This document shows, in pieces, positions 43,710 to 51,294 of a stretch of DNA of 64,000 nt. Source of the DNA: VAXT01 sp964591295 (GTDB taxonomy: Bacteria; Actinomycetota; Thermoleophilia; Gaiellales; Gaiellaceae); NCBI GenBank assembly GCA_964591295.1, contig CAZQAG010000001.1, forward strand, positions 32,157 through 96,156, given 5' to 3'. Made by a program: the position numbers and the translations under genes. The notes below the pieces were generated by a model. That model was not told where the DNA came from. It made no database searches and saw only the letters and a program-made list of their open reading frames with translations. Every line of letters begins with the position of its first letter. Within the stretch, counting starts at the first letter, position 1.

Positions 43710-44908
43710 GACAGCCACTCGCGCGCCTCCTCGGCGAGCGTGCCGGCCTGCACGCAGATGCCGCCGCGCACACGGACGTCGTCCATGAATCGCCGGTACA
43801 GCCGGTCCCAGCCGGGCTTGATCGCCGAGTCGTACTGCTCCGAGTGCCAGAGGACGGCGAAGCCCCCGCCGTGCTCGGCTGCCCAGTCGATGAGCGCGCG
43901 AAGCCGTCCCTCCGCCTGCCGCGCGCTGAGGTTGAGATAGCGCCCCTCCGACAGGGTCACGTCCATCGCAGCGAGAGGGACCTCGACGATGTCGTGCGGC
44001 GCGTCGCGCTCGAGGTTCCAGGGGAGGAACGGGTGAGCGATCCCGGCACGGAAGCCGAGCGCGTCGTTGAATCCGAGCGTCGAGTCGTAGGCGAAGCCCG
44101 CGTCCTCGAGCTGAGAAAGGTCGCGCTGTGTGTCGAGACGCAGGAAGTGGTAGCGCTGGCCTCGCACCGGCCCCGCTAGCTGCTCGAGCCGCGCCTTCTC
44201 GGCGGCAAGACGGCGGCCGTCGCCCGCAGCCGAGTAGCTGCCGTGGAGGCCGACCTCGGCTGCCCCGTCGAGCAGCGTCTCGACGAGCCGCGGGCGCAGC
44301 CGCTCGTACGACTCCGCGGCGGGACCGTCGAGCTCGTGCGCGTGATCGGCCATCAGGAAGAACGTGGACGACGCGTCGCTTCGCCGCTCGTCGGCGAGGA
44401 TGCGATCGAAGCTCCAGAAGGGGTCGGTACCGCTCGCCTTGTGGAACGGCCAGCCGGCGAGCGAGCGCATTTCGCGCAGGCCCGAGCGCGCCCTTCCCCG
44501 AAGCAGGTCGGCCTTCGCGCGCGCAGCGGCGCCGCGGAGGCCGGTCGAGGTCCACTTCCAAGGAGTGTCCACGTCGTGGGTGAGCGCGACTGCGAAGCGC
44601 GCGCCGCCCCAGCGCGGCGGCTTGGCGCCGAGCCTGCGCCGCAGGCGCTCGAGCGGCGGGTCGAGCGGGTCGAGACAGGACGAGGCCGCTCGAAAGCGAC
44701 CATGCTCGTCCCGGGGGCCACCGCGCTCCTCGATGCGTGCGAGATGGAAGAACGCCTCCGCGACCTCGTCGCCCTCGGGCCGCTTGCCCCGCTCGACCTG
44801 TTCCCAGGCCCCGGCCCGGTAGGGGATGTCGTCCCCGAAACCGACGTCACGGGCCCCGACCGTGTCGAGGACCCAGCGGGCCTTGCGCTCGACCGTTTCC
44901 GGGATCAG
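43706..44908 (-). CDS. Polysaccharide deacetylase-like protein; probable CTG start
   Basis: About 400 residues. Reading upstream of the first standard start (GTG at 44572), the frame stays open and gives sensible protein: IPETVERKARWVLDTVGARD, AFFHLARIEERGG and, crossing the GTG, RFAVALTHDVDTPWKW. The THDVD motif is the metal-binding start of a NodB-like domain, so a start at 44572 would cut it off. The only candidate initiator is CTG at 44908, which overlaps the upstream stop as CTGA and has GGAG 7 nt before it. Later motifs are VGLHGSYSA, RYHFLRLDTQRDL and LWHSEQYDS. Likely a glycan N- or O-deacetylase, or a related metal-dependent hydrolase. Confidence 0.75.
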   Translation of the reverse strand: MIPETVERKARWVLDTVGARDVGFGDDIPYRAGAWEQVERGKRPEGDEVAEAFFHLARIEERGGPRDEHGRFRAASSCLDPLDPPLERLRRRLGAKPPRWGGARFAVALTHDVDTPWKWTSTGLRGAAARAKADLLRGRARSGLREMRSLAGWPFHKASGTDPFWSFDRILADERRSDASSTFFLMADHAHELDGPAAESYERLRPRLVETLLDGAAEVGLHGSYSAAGDGRRLAAEKARLEQLAGPVRGQRYHFLRLDTQRDLSQLEDAGFAYDSTLGFNDALGFRAGIAHPFLPWNLERDAPHDIVEVPLAAMDVTLSEGRYLNLSARQAEGRLRALIDWAAEHGGGFAVLWHSEQYDSAIKPGWDRLYRRFMDDVRVRGGICVQAGTLAEEAREWLS

Positions 44909-45993
44909 CGGAACACTCCGCGTAAGACCCGGGCTGCCTGAACGAGGCCGGGCTTCAGGTCGTCGGGGGCGAAGACCGCATCCACGTAGGGGGGTCGCGG
45001 GAACACAGGTCGCTCGCCGCGCATGAGTGAGATCGTCCAGACACGACCGGACCCGTTCATCGTGACGGGCTCGACGTGCTCACCGGTTAGGTCGCGATAG
45101 GCGATCACCGGCAAGTCGATGCCGCAGGCGGCCGCGAGCCCGTGCCATTGCCAGAGGCGTGGGTTGATCTCCATCAGCTTGAAGCGCCCGTCGCGCGGAT
45201 CGCGCTTGAACTCGACCTGCGAGATGCCGTGGAAGCCGAGCTCGCGCAGAAACCGCAGCCCGGAGTCGACGACCTCCTGCACCCAGAGCGCTTCGCCCAC
45301 GCGGCAGGTCCCAATTCCGGGCGGGACCTGCCTCAGCTTTCGCCCCGAGAAGAGGCCGAGCGGCTCACCGTCCTCTCGGATGTAGCTCCCGAGGCTGTAG
45401 AGCTCATCGTCCCCGCCGGGGACGAGCTCCTGCACCATCGCCCCGAAAGGCTCGGCGTCCGCGTACGCGCGCTCGACCTCGTCGGGGGTCTCGCAGCGGA
45501 AGGCCTGCTTGCCGAAGGTGCGCTTGAAGCCGTCGGGGTGCTGCGGCTTGACGAGAACCGGGAGCCCGAGCTCCTCGGCGGCGGCCCGCGCCTCCCCCGC
45601 GCTCCCCGGATATCTCGTCTCGGGGGTGTCAACGCCTGCAGCGGCTGCCGTCTCGAGCTGGTGGCGCTTGTCCTGGATCGCCTCGAGCGCCGACCACGGG
45701 GGAAAGGGGAAGAGAAGTCCCGGGAGCCGGTCGCGGTTTCGCGCGAGCGCGTTCAGCGGCGGGTCGTGGGTCGGGAAGACAACGGCAGGCGTCTCGATCT
45801 CGGCGACCCGGACGACGAATCCCTCCTCGTCGGCCGCGGGGTCGGGGACGTGCACCGGCGTCGCGTAGCGTGAGCGGAACCCGAGCGGGCTCGAGCGGTG
45901 GTCGAGCGCCAGGACGGGGATACCGGCCCGCCCGAGCGAGCGAATCGCGGCCAGGCCGTTGACCCAGCCGACGTCGAAGACGAGAGCCTTCAC
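44905..45993 (-). CDS. ATP-grasp domain protein (carboxylate-amine ligase-like), copy 2 of 3
   Basis: 362 residues. VKALVFDVGWVNGLAAIRSL is the pre-ATP-grasp strand and helix. The core has AIQDKRHQLETAAAAGVDTP, LPVLVKPQHPDGFKRTFGKQ, AMVQELVPGGDDELYSLGSY, SQVEFKRDPRDG and LMEINPRLWQWHGLA, including the Glu and Asn Mg ligands. It resembles the ATP-grasp proteins seen with GT2 and deacetylase genes in surface-polysaccharide loci. GTG at 45993 overlaps the upstream GT2 stop as GTGA; more distal in-frame starts lie inside that gene. The amine and acid substrates are unknown. Confidence 0.85.
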   Translation of the reverse strand: MKALVFDVGWVNGLAAIRSLGRAGIPVLALDHRSSPLGFRSRYATPVHVPDPAADEEGFVVRVAEIETPAVVFPTHDPPLNALARNRDRLPGLLFPFPPWSALEAIQDKRHQLETAAAAGVDTPETRYPGSAGEARAAAEELGLPVLVKPQHPDGFKRTFGKQAFRCETPDEVERAYADAEPFGAMVQELVPGGDDELYSLGSYIREDGEPLGLFSGRKLRQVPPGIGTCRVGEALWVQEVVDSGLRFLRELGFHGISQVEFKRDPRDGRFKLMEINPRLWQWHGLAAACGIDLPVIAYRDLTGEHVEPVTMNGSGRVWTISLMRGERPVFPRPPYVDAVFAPDDLKPGLVQAARVLRGVFR

Positions 45994-46901
45994 TCGCTCG
46001 ATTCTAGGAGGGCTCCTGTTAACAGCGAGGCGGTCCGGCCCGACGCGAGCCAGCGGGCGGCGTCGCGGTAGGCGCGCCCACGCTCGCCGCGGAACACGAG
46101 GCCCCGAACCCGCAGGCCCCAGAGCATCACGCTCCGGGCCCGCTCGGCAACGCGGGTGCCGCGATGCTTCCGCAGGAAGCGCAGATGCCCCCGTACGAGC
46201 TCCTTGAAGAGCGCTGGATCGTGCGAGGCGCCGATGACGTGGAAGACCTCGGCTCCCGGAAAGAAGAGCACTTCCCACCCGGCTTGCCGGAAGCGGTAGC
46301 ACCAGTCGACTTCCTCGCTCATGAGGAAGAAGTCCTCGTCGAAGCCGCCGATCGAGTCGACCGCGTCGCGCCGAACGAGCAAGCACGCGCCGCCGAGGAA
46401 CTCGGCGTTCCGAACCGACCGGTGGTCGAAGCCGGCGCCGAAAAACGCGTTCAGGAGCTTCGAGCGCGGCGCCAGCTTGCGGAGGAAGAAGTATTCGGTC
46501 GCGATCCGCCACGGCGTCGGATAGCCGCGCACGGAGGGCTGCAGGCTTCCGTCCGGATTCAGGAGCCTCGGGCCGACGACGGCTGCCTCCGGATGCTCTT
46601 CGGCGAAGGCGACCATGGCCTCGAAGGCTCCTTCGGTGAGCCAGGCGTCCGGGTTCAGAAGCAGGAAGTAGCGGCCGGCCGCCGCGCGCATGCCCGCGTT
46701 GTTCCCGGCCCCGAAGCCGCGGTTGGCCTGCTCGATGATCCTCGCCTCCGGAAAACGCTCGCGCACGAGCTCGAGCGTCCCGTCCGTCGACCCGTTGTCC
46801 ACCACGATCACCTCGGCGCCCGTGCCCCGGAGGCTCTCGAGCGGCCGCGCGATCCAGGGTTTCGCGTTGTAGGTGACGACGATCGCGCTTACGTCAGCCA
46901 T
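45990..46901 (-). CDS. Family 2 glycosyltransferase (rhamnosyltransferase-like)
   Basis: 303 residues. VSAIVVTYNAKPWIARPLES opens the GT-A fold, VIVVDNGSTDGTLELV follows, and LLLNPDAWLTEG holds the NPD metal motif near 82-84. NAEFLGGACLLVRRDAVDSIGGFDEDFFLMSEEVDW is the long acceptor-side block of the WbbL rhamnosyltransferase group. The ATG overlaps the upstream UPF0104 gene by 8 bp. With Gmd and Rmd in the window, GDP-rhamnose, or dTDP-rhamnose made elsewhere, is a plausible donor. Confidence 0.88.
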   Translation of the reverse strand: MADVSAIVVTYNAKPWIARPLESLRGTGAEVIVVDNGSTDGTLELVRERFPEARIIEQANRGFGAGNNAGMRAAAGRYFLLLNPDAWLTEGAFEAMVAFAEEHPEAAVVGPRLLNPDGSLQPSVRGYPTPWRIATEYFFLRKLAPRSKLLNAFFGAGFDHRSVRNAEFLGGACLLVRRDAVDSIGGFDEDFFLMSEEVDWCYRFRQAGWEVLFFPGAEVFHVIGASHDPALFKELVRGHLRFLRKHRGTRVAERARSVMLWGLRVRGLVFRGERGRAYRDAARWLASGRTASLLTGALLESSE

Positions 46902-47871
46902 CTGCTTCGCGGGGCAGGCTCCGGCCGGACCCCCGCAGGCCCTCCCAGGCGAGGATGAGCGCGCCCGGGGCGGAGATGAGCACGGTGATCACGAAGAAGA
47001 CGAAGCCGGCTGCGAAGGCGCTGTCGGCGTCGACGCCGACGTTCCCGAGGAAGCTGACGAAGAACGACTCGCGCACCGCGAGCCCGTTGACCGTGAACGG
47101 CACGAGCATGACGAGGAAGAGGAGCGGGCCCATCACGTAATACGGGCGCGGCGACAGGTCGATCCCGACCGCCTCGCCGCTCAGCCAGATCGCCAGGACG
47201 CGCAGCGCCTGCACTCCGAGCGTCACCGCGAGCACCGTCAGCAAGACGCCCACGTGATCACGGTAGGAGTGCATTGCGAGGTAGACCCGCGTAACGAGCC
47301 GGTCGAGCCGGACGAGGGCGAGTAGCGGCCTGACCAGCCGCAGCAGCGGCCGAATGCGCCGCGAAAAGAGCAGGAACCCGAGGATGATCGTCGCGACGAC
47401 GAATACCGCCTCGATCCAGAGGTAGGGGCCGACGTCGTAGTGGTTGACCGCGAGCGCGAAGCCAACGGCGGCGAGCATCAAGGTCGCCGCTCCTCCGATC
47501 GCCCGCTCGAGCAGAACTGAGGCCGCGGCCGTGTTGCCGTGCCCGGGGTGACGACGCGCGGTCTCGAAGATGCGGACGGCGTCCCCGCCGATCGAGGTCG
47601 GGAGCACCTGGCCGGCCGCATAGGAGACGAAGTACGAGCGGGTCAGCCAGGGCAGGTTGTCGTCAACCCCTTTTGCCTTCAGCAAGAGCTGCCACCGCCA
47701 CGCCATCGGCAGGATCGTCACGACCACGAGGAAGAGGGCGAGCAGGAAGTAGAGGAGATTCGCGTCGGTGATCACCCTTGCGGTGCGGCCGAGGTCGATC
47801 TTCCAGAGAACGTATGCGGTGCAGAGCCCGGTGACGACGAGCGTGAGGGCGACGCGCAGTGGTCGGTTCAT
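46894..47871 (-). CDS. UPF0104/LPG-synthase transmembrane-type integral membrane protein
   Basis: 325 residues with seven to eight membrane segments. LPMAWRWQLLLKAKGV near 54-69, SYFVSYAAGQVLPTSIGGDAVRIF near 79-102, ASVLLERAIGGAATLMLA, and PFTVNGLAVRESFFVSFLGN near 262 are the conserved blocks of the AglD/UPF0104 family. Members are thought to help flip or anchor lipid-linked molecules; the exact role is unsettled. It is coupled to the aminotransferase gene by an ATGA overlap. Confidence 0.87.
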   Translation of the reverse strand: MNRPLRVALTLVVTGLCTAYVLWKIDLGRTARVITDANLLYFLLALFLVVVTILPMAWRWQLLLKAKGVDDNLPWLTRSYFVSYAAGQVLPTSIGGDAVRIFETARRHPGHGNTAAASVLLERAIGGAATLMLAAVGFALAVNHYDVGPYLWIEAVFVVATIILGFLLFSRRIRPLLRLVRPLLALVRLDRLVTRVYLAMHSYRDHVGVLLTVLAVTLGVQALRVLAIWLSGEAVGIDLSPRPYYVMGPLLFLVMLVPFTVNGLAVRESFFVSFLGNVGVDADSAFAAGFVFFVITVLISAPGALILAWEGLRGSGRSLPREADG

Positions 47872-48971
47872 CGTCTTGCAGCGGCGTGCACGCGGCGCAG
47901 CGCAGCGACGACGTCTGCGATGTCCTCGTCGGAGTGCGCCGGCGAGAGCGGCAGCGAGAGAACCTCGGCGCCAGCGCGCTCCGCGACCGGGAGCGAGGGC
48001 TGGTCGGGGAGCCGATCGCGGTACGCGGTCAGATGGTGCACGGGCAGGAAGTGGATGCTCGTCGCGATGTTCTCCTCACGGAGCAGCCGCTGATATTCGT
48101 CACGGGTCCCTCCGGCCCGGTCGGCATCGATTCGCACGATGTAGAGGTGGTACGCATGCGTGTCGCGAGCGTCCCGGGCGAGCGGCTCGATCCCCTCGAG
48201 CTCTGCGACCGCCTCGTCGTAAGCGGCGAACTGGCGCCTTCGGATCTCGCCGTGGTACTCCACTTTGTCCAGCTGGCAGAGCGCGATCGCGGCCAGGACG
48301 TCGGACAGGTTCGCCTTGTAGCCCGGGACGACGATGTCGTAGAGCGAGCCGTCGCCGCGACGCATGAGCCGCAGGCTCTCGATCTTCTCGGCGACCGCCG
48401 AGTCGTTCGTCGAGATGAGGCCGCCCTCTCCGGCGGCGATGTTCTTCGTCGCGTAGAGCGAGAAGCACGTCGCCTCCGAGAGCGAGCCGATCTTGCGCCC
48501 GCGGTAGGAGCTCTCGGCCGCGTGAGCCGCATCCTCGATCACCGGGATCCCGTGGGTGAGGAGCGGATCCATGTCGGCGACCTGGCCGGCAAGGTGGACG
48601 GGCATGATCGCCTTCGTCCGGTCGCTGACGAGCTCGGTCACATGGTCGGGGTCGATGTTGAGGTCGGAGTCGCGGACGTCCGCGAACACCGGCGTCGCCC
48701 CCGCGTGCACGATCACGTTTGCGGTCGCAGGCCAGGTGATCGGGCTCGTGATCACCTCGTCGCCCGGCTCGACGCCGACGGCGAGCAGCGAGAGATGGAG
48801 CGCGGCGGTACCCGAGGCGACCGCGAGCACGTGCTCCGCCTCGACGAACTCGGCGAAGCGCCGCTCGAGCTCAGCGGCCTTCGGGCCGGTGGTCAGCCAG
48901 CCCGAGCGAAGCGTCTCGGCCACCGCGGCGATCTCCTCCTCGCCGATCGCCGGAGGCTGGAAGCCGAGCAT
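47868..48971 (-). CDS. DegT/DnrJ/EryC1/StrS-family sugar aminotransferase
   Basis: 367 residues. PLP chemistry on a keto-sugar nucleotide is expected: SGTAALHLSLLA near 53-64 binds the cofactor phosphate, VIEDAAHAAES holds the Asp contacting the pyridine nitrogen, and SLYATKNIAAGEGG places the Schiff-base lysine at K176. The ATG at 48971 has a GGAG Shine-Dalgarno 6-7 nt upstream; 36 codons of open frame before it are not homologous. Its substrate could be the 4-keto product of the RmlB-like dehydratase encoded two genes upstream. Confidence 0.9.
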   Translation of the reverse strand: MLGFQPPAIGEEEIAAVAETLRSGWLTTGPKAAELERRFAEFVEAEHVLAVASGTAALHLSLLAVGVEPGDEVITSPITWPATANVIVHAGATPVFADVRDSDLNIDPDHVTELVSDRTKAIMPVHLAGQVADMDPLLTHGIPVIEDAAHAAESSYRGRKIGSLSEATCFSLYATKNIAAGEGGLISTNDSAVAEKIESLRLMRRGDGSLYDIVVPGYKANLSDVLAAIALCQLDKVEYHGEIRRRQFAAYDEAVAELEGIEPLARDARDTHAYHLYIVRIDADRAGGTRDEYQRLLREENIATSIHFLPVHHLTAYRDRLPDQPSLPVAERAGAEVLSLPLSPAHSDEDIADVVAALRRVHAAARR

Positions 48972-49012
48972 CGTTTCTCTCCGCTGAGGCGTCGCTTGCG
49001 GCGCCGCCCTCA

Positions 49013-49039
49013 GGACGTGCGGGTCTTGCCCGCGCGTCC
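49013..49039. other. Strong intergenic hairpin between ATP-grasp and aminotransferase genes
   Basis: GGACGTGCGGG, loop TCTTG, CCCGCGCGTCC forms an 11-bp stem with a single G-T wobble. It lies in the 114-bp gap, 47 nt after the ATP-grasp stop (minus strand) and about 40 nt before the aminotransferase ATG. No T-run follows on either strand. It may be a Rho-assisted or U-less terminator, or a leader structure controlling the aminotransferase gene. Confidence 0.5.
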
Positions 49040-49085
49040 GTCTGAAATGACCGGTCGAGCCGCTTGAACTCAAACGCATACCTCC

Positions 49086-50303
49086 CTAGGCAAGACTTTC
49101 TGCACCGACCTCGAAGCGTATGAGACGAGCGGCCTCGTCGGCCCGTTGCAGCGCATGCTCGCGGCTTTCGCCCACGGCCAGCACAGCTCCGGCCCTGTCT
49201 GCGCCGCGGAGGAACGGCCCGAAGACGTGGCCCGGCTCACGGTAGACCCGAACTTCCTCGACGCCCTCGATGGCGCGAGCCTCCTCGACGCCCTCCACGC
49301 TCTGGAGGACCCCCTCCGGCGGAACCAGGAAGCGGACGACCGCGCCGCCGACCTGCGGCACCGCGTGCAGCGCCGCCGACCAGATCGACTCGCCGAGCGC
49401 CGCTTGCAGCGCGAGGCCGTTCAGGTCGACGCCGAGCGCGGCGTGTACGAGCTCCGCGTCGTGCCCGCCGCCGAGGCGGGCCGCGACCTCGATCACCTGC
49501 GGTCCGTCGGGGCCGATCCGAAGCTGGGTGTAGGTCGGCCCGTCCTGGATGCCGAGCGCCTCGACGGCAGCGCGCGCGACCTCGGCGGCCTTCCCGCCGG
49601 CCTCGCTCGGCCAGACGTGGGCGAGCGCGACACCGAACGCCGGCGGCTCGGCGGTCAAGCGGTCAGTCACGGTCAGCGGATGGAACTCGCCGCGCACCGA
49701 GAAGGCGTTGACGGTCACCTCCGGGCCGTCGACGAGCTCCTCGACGATCGCGACGCCGCTGCGGGACTCTTCAATCGCCAGCACGATCGCGGCCGGAAGC
49801 TCATCTTCGGAGCTGACGAGCGCAAGGCCCTTCTGCCCTTGGCGATCGGGCGCCTTGACCACCCAGGACTTAGCAACAGTCTGTTGCAAAGTCTCTTCGG
49901 GGGCCTTGACGATTTGCCAGTTGGGCTGGGGCACGCCGGCTTCGGCGAGGCGCTCCCGCTGCTTCTGCTTGGAGACCGCGAGGCCCGCGGTCGCCCCGTC
50001 GATCGGATGCGGCAAGCCCATTCGCTCGGCGACGCGCGCCGCGATTCCGACCGGCCAGTCGATCCCCGGCGCAATGATGCCCTGGACGCTCTCGGCCTCG
50101 GCCAGCTGGGCGATGCCCTGCTCGTCCTCGGTCGAGATGATCGCCCGCCGGTCGGCGTACTGGAACCCGGGCGCGGCCGGGTCGCGGTCGAGCGCGATCA
50201 CGAAGAGCCCCCGCTCGCGGGCCGCCCCAAGCAGGCCGAGCTGCGCCGGCCCGGCCCCTAGGACGAGAAGACGTCTGCCGGTCGCCGCTCCGGGGCCCTC
50301 CAC
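49086..50303 (-). CDS. ATP-grasp domain protein (CarB/PurK-like), copy 3 of 3
   Basis: 405 residues. LLVLGAGPAQLGLLGAARER is the N-domain loop. KQKQRERLAEAGVPQPNW leads into the core; WVVKAPDRQGQKGLALV is the ATP-lysine region, VIVEELVDGPEVTVNAFS follows, and VIEVAARLGGGHDAELV supplies the Mg ligands. Residues 138-146 (TLQQTVAKS) come from a palindromic repeat and replace what in relatives is usually a helix leading to a Gly-x-Pro turn before VVK. The fold may tolerate this. The GTG start lies 46 bp inside the upstream dehydratase gene with GAGG 4 nt before it; no better start exists. Substrates unknown. Confidence 0.8.
   Translation of the reverse strand: MEGPGAATGRRLLVLGAGPAQLGLLGAARERGLFVIALDRDPAAPGFQYADRRAIISTEDEQGIAQLAEAESVQGIIAPGIDWPVGIAARVAERMGLPHPIDGATAGLAVSKQKQRERLAEAGVPQPNWQIVKAPEETLQQTVAKSWVVKAPDRQGQKGLALVSSEDELPAAIVLAIEESRSGVAIVEELVDGPEVTVNAFSVRGEFHPLTVTDRLTAEPPAFGVALAHVWPSEAGGKAAEVARAAVEALGIQDGPTYTQLRIGPDGPQVIEVAARLGGGHDAELVHAALGVDLNGLALQAALGESIWSAALHAVPQVGGAVVRFLVPPEGVLQSVEGVEEARAIEGVEEVRVYREPGHVFGPFLRGADRAGAVLAVGESREHALQRADEAARLIRFEVGAESLA
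49867..49893. repeat. Intragenic palindromic repeat, copy 2
   Basis: GACTTAGCAACAG-T-CTGTTGCAAAGTC is a 27-nt palindrome with one mismatch. On the minus strand it is read in frame by the ATP-grasp gene as TLQQTVAKS, the same residues as copy 1 at 39453-39492. Flanking CGAAGA and CGGGGG also resemble copy 1. Confidence 0.7.
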
Positions 50304-51256
50304 CAGGCCTCATTGTCGCGGTACCACGAGATGGTGCGCGTCAGCCCGTCCTCGAACGACGTCCGAGCCTTCCAGCCGAGGAGCTTCTCCGCCTTCTCGG
50401 TCGAGCCGATGTGGCGGTCGACCTGGCCGAGCCGTTCGTCCACGTGCACCTTCAAGGACGAGGGCTTGCCGAGCAGCCCCAGCACGGTGTCGGCGATCTC
50501 CGATACCGAGATGTCGATCCCGGTCGCGACGTTGATCACCTCGCCCACGACCCGGTCGTCGGCCCCGATGATGGCCTCGATCGCCTCGGCATCGTCGTCC
50601 ACGTAGAGCCAGTCGCGGCTCGCGTGCCCGTCACCGTGGATCGTCAGCGGCTCGTCTGCGAGTGCCTGTGTGATGAAGCGCGGGATCACCTTCTCGGGAT
50701 GCTGGCTAGGCCCGTAGTTGTTGAACGGCCGCACGATCACGACCGGCAGGCCGTAAGTCACGTAGTACGAGTAGGCGAGCCGGTCGGCGCCGGCCTTGGT
50801 CGCCGCGTACGGGCTGCGGGGATTGAGCGGGTGGTCCTCGTCCATGGGCGCATAGAGCGCCGTCCCGTAGACCTCGCTCGACGAGAAGAGGATGAACCGC
50901 TCGACCGGTGTTTCTCGGATCGCGTCGAGCAGGATCTGCGTGCCCTCGACGTTCGTCGTCACGAACTCGGACGCGCCGGCCTCGATCGACTTCTCGACGT
51001 GCGACTCGGCGGCTGCGTTGACGATCACGTCCACGCCGGCGACGACCTGGCGCATGAGCTCCGGATCGCGAATGTCCCCGTGCACGAACGAATGGCGCTC
51101 GTGCCCGCTCACCGACGCGAGGTTGTCCATGCTGCCCGCGTAGGTGAGGGCGTCGAGGGAGACGACCTCGTACGGCGTCGCCTCCAGGATGTGGCGCACG
51201 AAGTTGGACGGGATGAACCCCGCCCCGCCCGTGACGAGAACGCGCTTCGCCTTCAC
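50258..51256 (-). CDS. NAD-dependent 4,6-dehydratase (RmlB-like) with altered motifs
   Basis: 332 residues. Most RmlB landmarks are present: VTGGAGFIPSNFVRHIL, LDALTYAGSMDNL, AAESHVEKSI, SPYAATKAGADRL (Y150/K154), RPFNNYGPSQHPEKVIPRF and HGDGHASRDWLYVDD. Two differ: the third glycine of the GxxGxxG loop is Pro16, and the usual TDE catalytic triplet is SSE (residues 126-128). It is therefore probably not a plain dTDP-glucose dehydratase and may act on another nucleotide sugar. GTG start, 8 nt after TAAGGT. It heads the long minus-strand run with the ATP-grasp and aminotransferase genes. Confidence 0.83.
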   Translation of the reverse strand: MKAKRVLVTGGAGFIPSNFVRHILEATPYEVVSLDALTYAGSMDNLASVSGHERHSFVHGDIRDPELMRQVVAGVDVIVNAAAESHVEKSIEAGASEFVTTNVEGTQILLDAIRETPVERFILFSSSEVYGTALYAPMDEDHPLNPRSPYAATKAGADRLAYSYYVTYGLPVVIVRPFNNYGPSQHPEKVIPRFITQALADEPLTIHGDGHASRDWLYVDDDAEAIEAIIGADDRVVGEVINVATGIDISVSEIADTVLGLLGKPSSLKVHVDERLGQVDRHIGSTEKAEKLLGWKARTSFEDGLTRTISWYRDNEAWWRAPERRPADVFSS

Positions 51257-51264
51257 GGATCGGA

Positions 51265-51270
51265 ACCTTA
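51265..51270 (-). promoter_or_regulatory. Putative -10 hexamer (TAAGGT), leaderless
   Basis: On the minus strand TAAGGT ends 8 nt before the GTG at 51256 of the RmlB-like gene. It is the same hexamer and spacing as at 3026-3031. Confidence 0.5.
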
Positions 51271-51280
51271 CCGGCCCGAC

Positions 51281-51286
51281 TAGGCT
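51281..51286 (+). promoter_or_regulatory. Putative -10 hexamer (TAGGCT), leaderless
   Basis: TAGGCT ends 8 nt before the GTG at 51295 of the sulfotransferase gene. The divergent intergenic region is 38 bp in total. Confidence 0.45.
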
Positions 51287-51294
51287 CCCTTTCC

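Noticed and set aside
42076..43773. 565-codon minus-strand frame in a different register within the GT-C gene
   Set aside because: Low-complexity Arg/Ala/Pro sequence; the other register gives a polytopic membrane protein with sensible hydrophobic periodicity.
44573..44907. Possible frameshift or gap before the deacetylase
   Set aside because: The frame is open and conserved throughout; a CTG start explains it without sequence error, although resequencing was not possible here.
39453..49893. Reading the two palindromes as ends of an insertion sequence or composite element
   Set aside because: They are 10.4 kb apart with ordinary coupled glycan genes between them, no transposase, and each lies in frame inside a gene.
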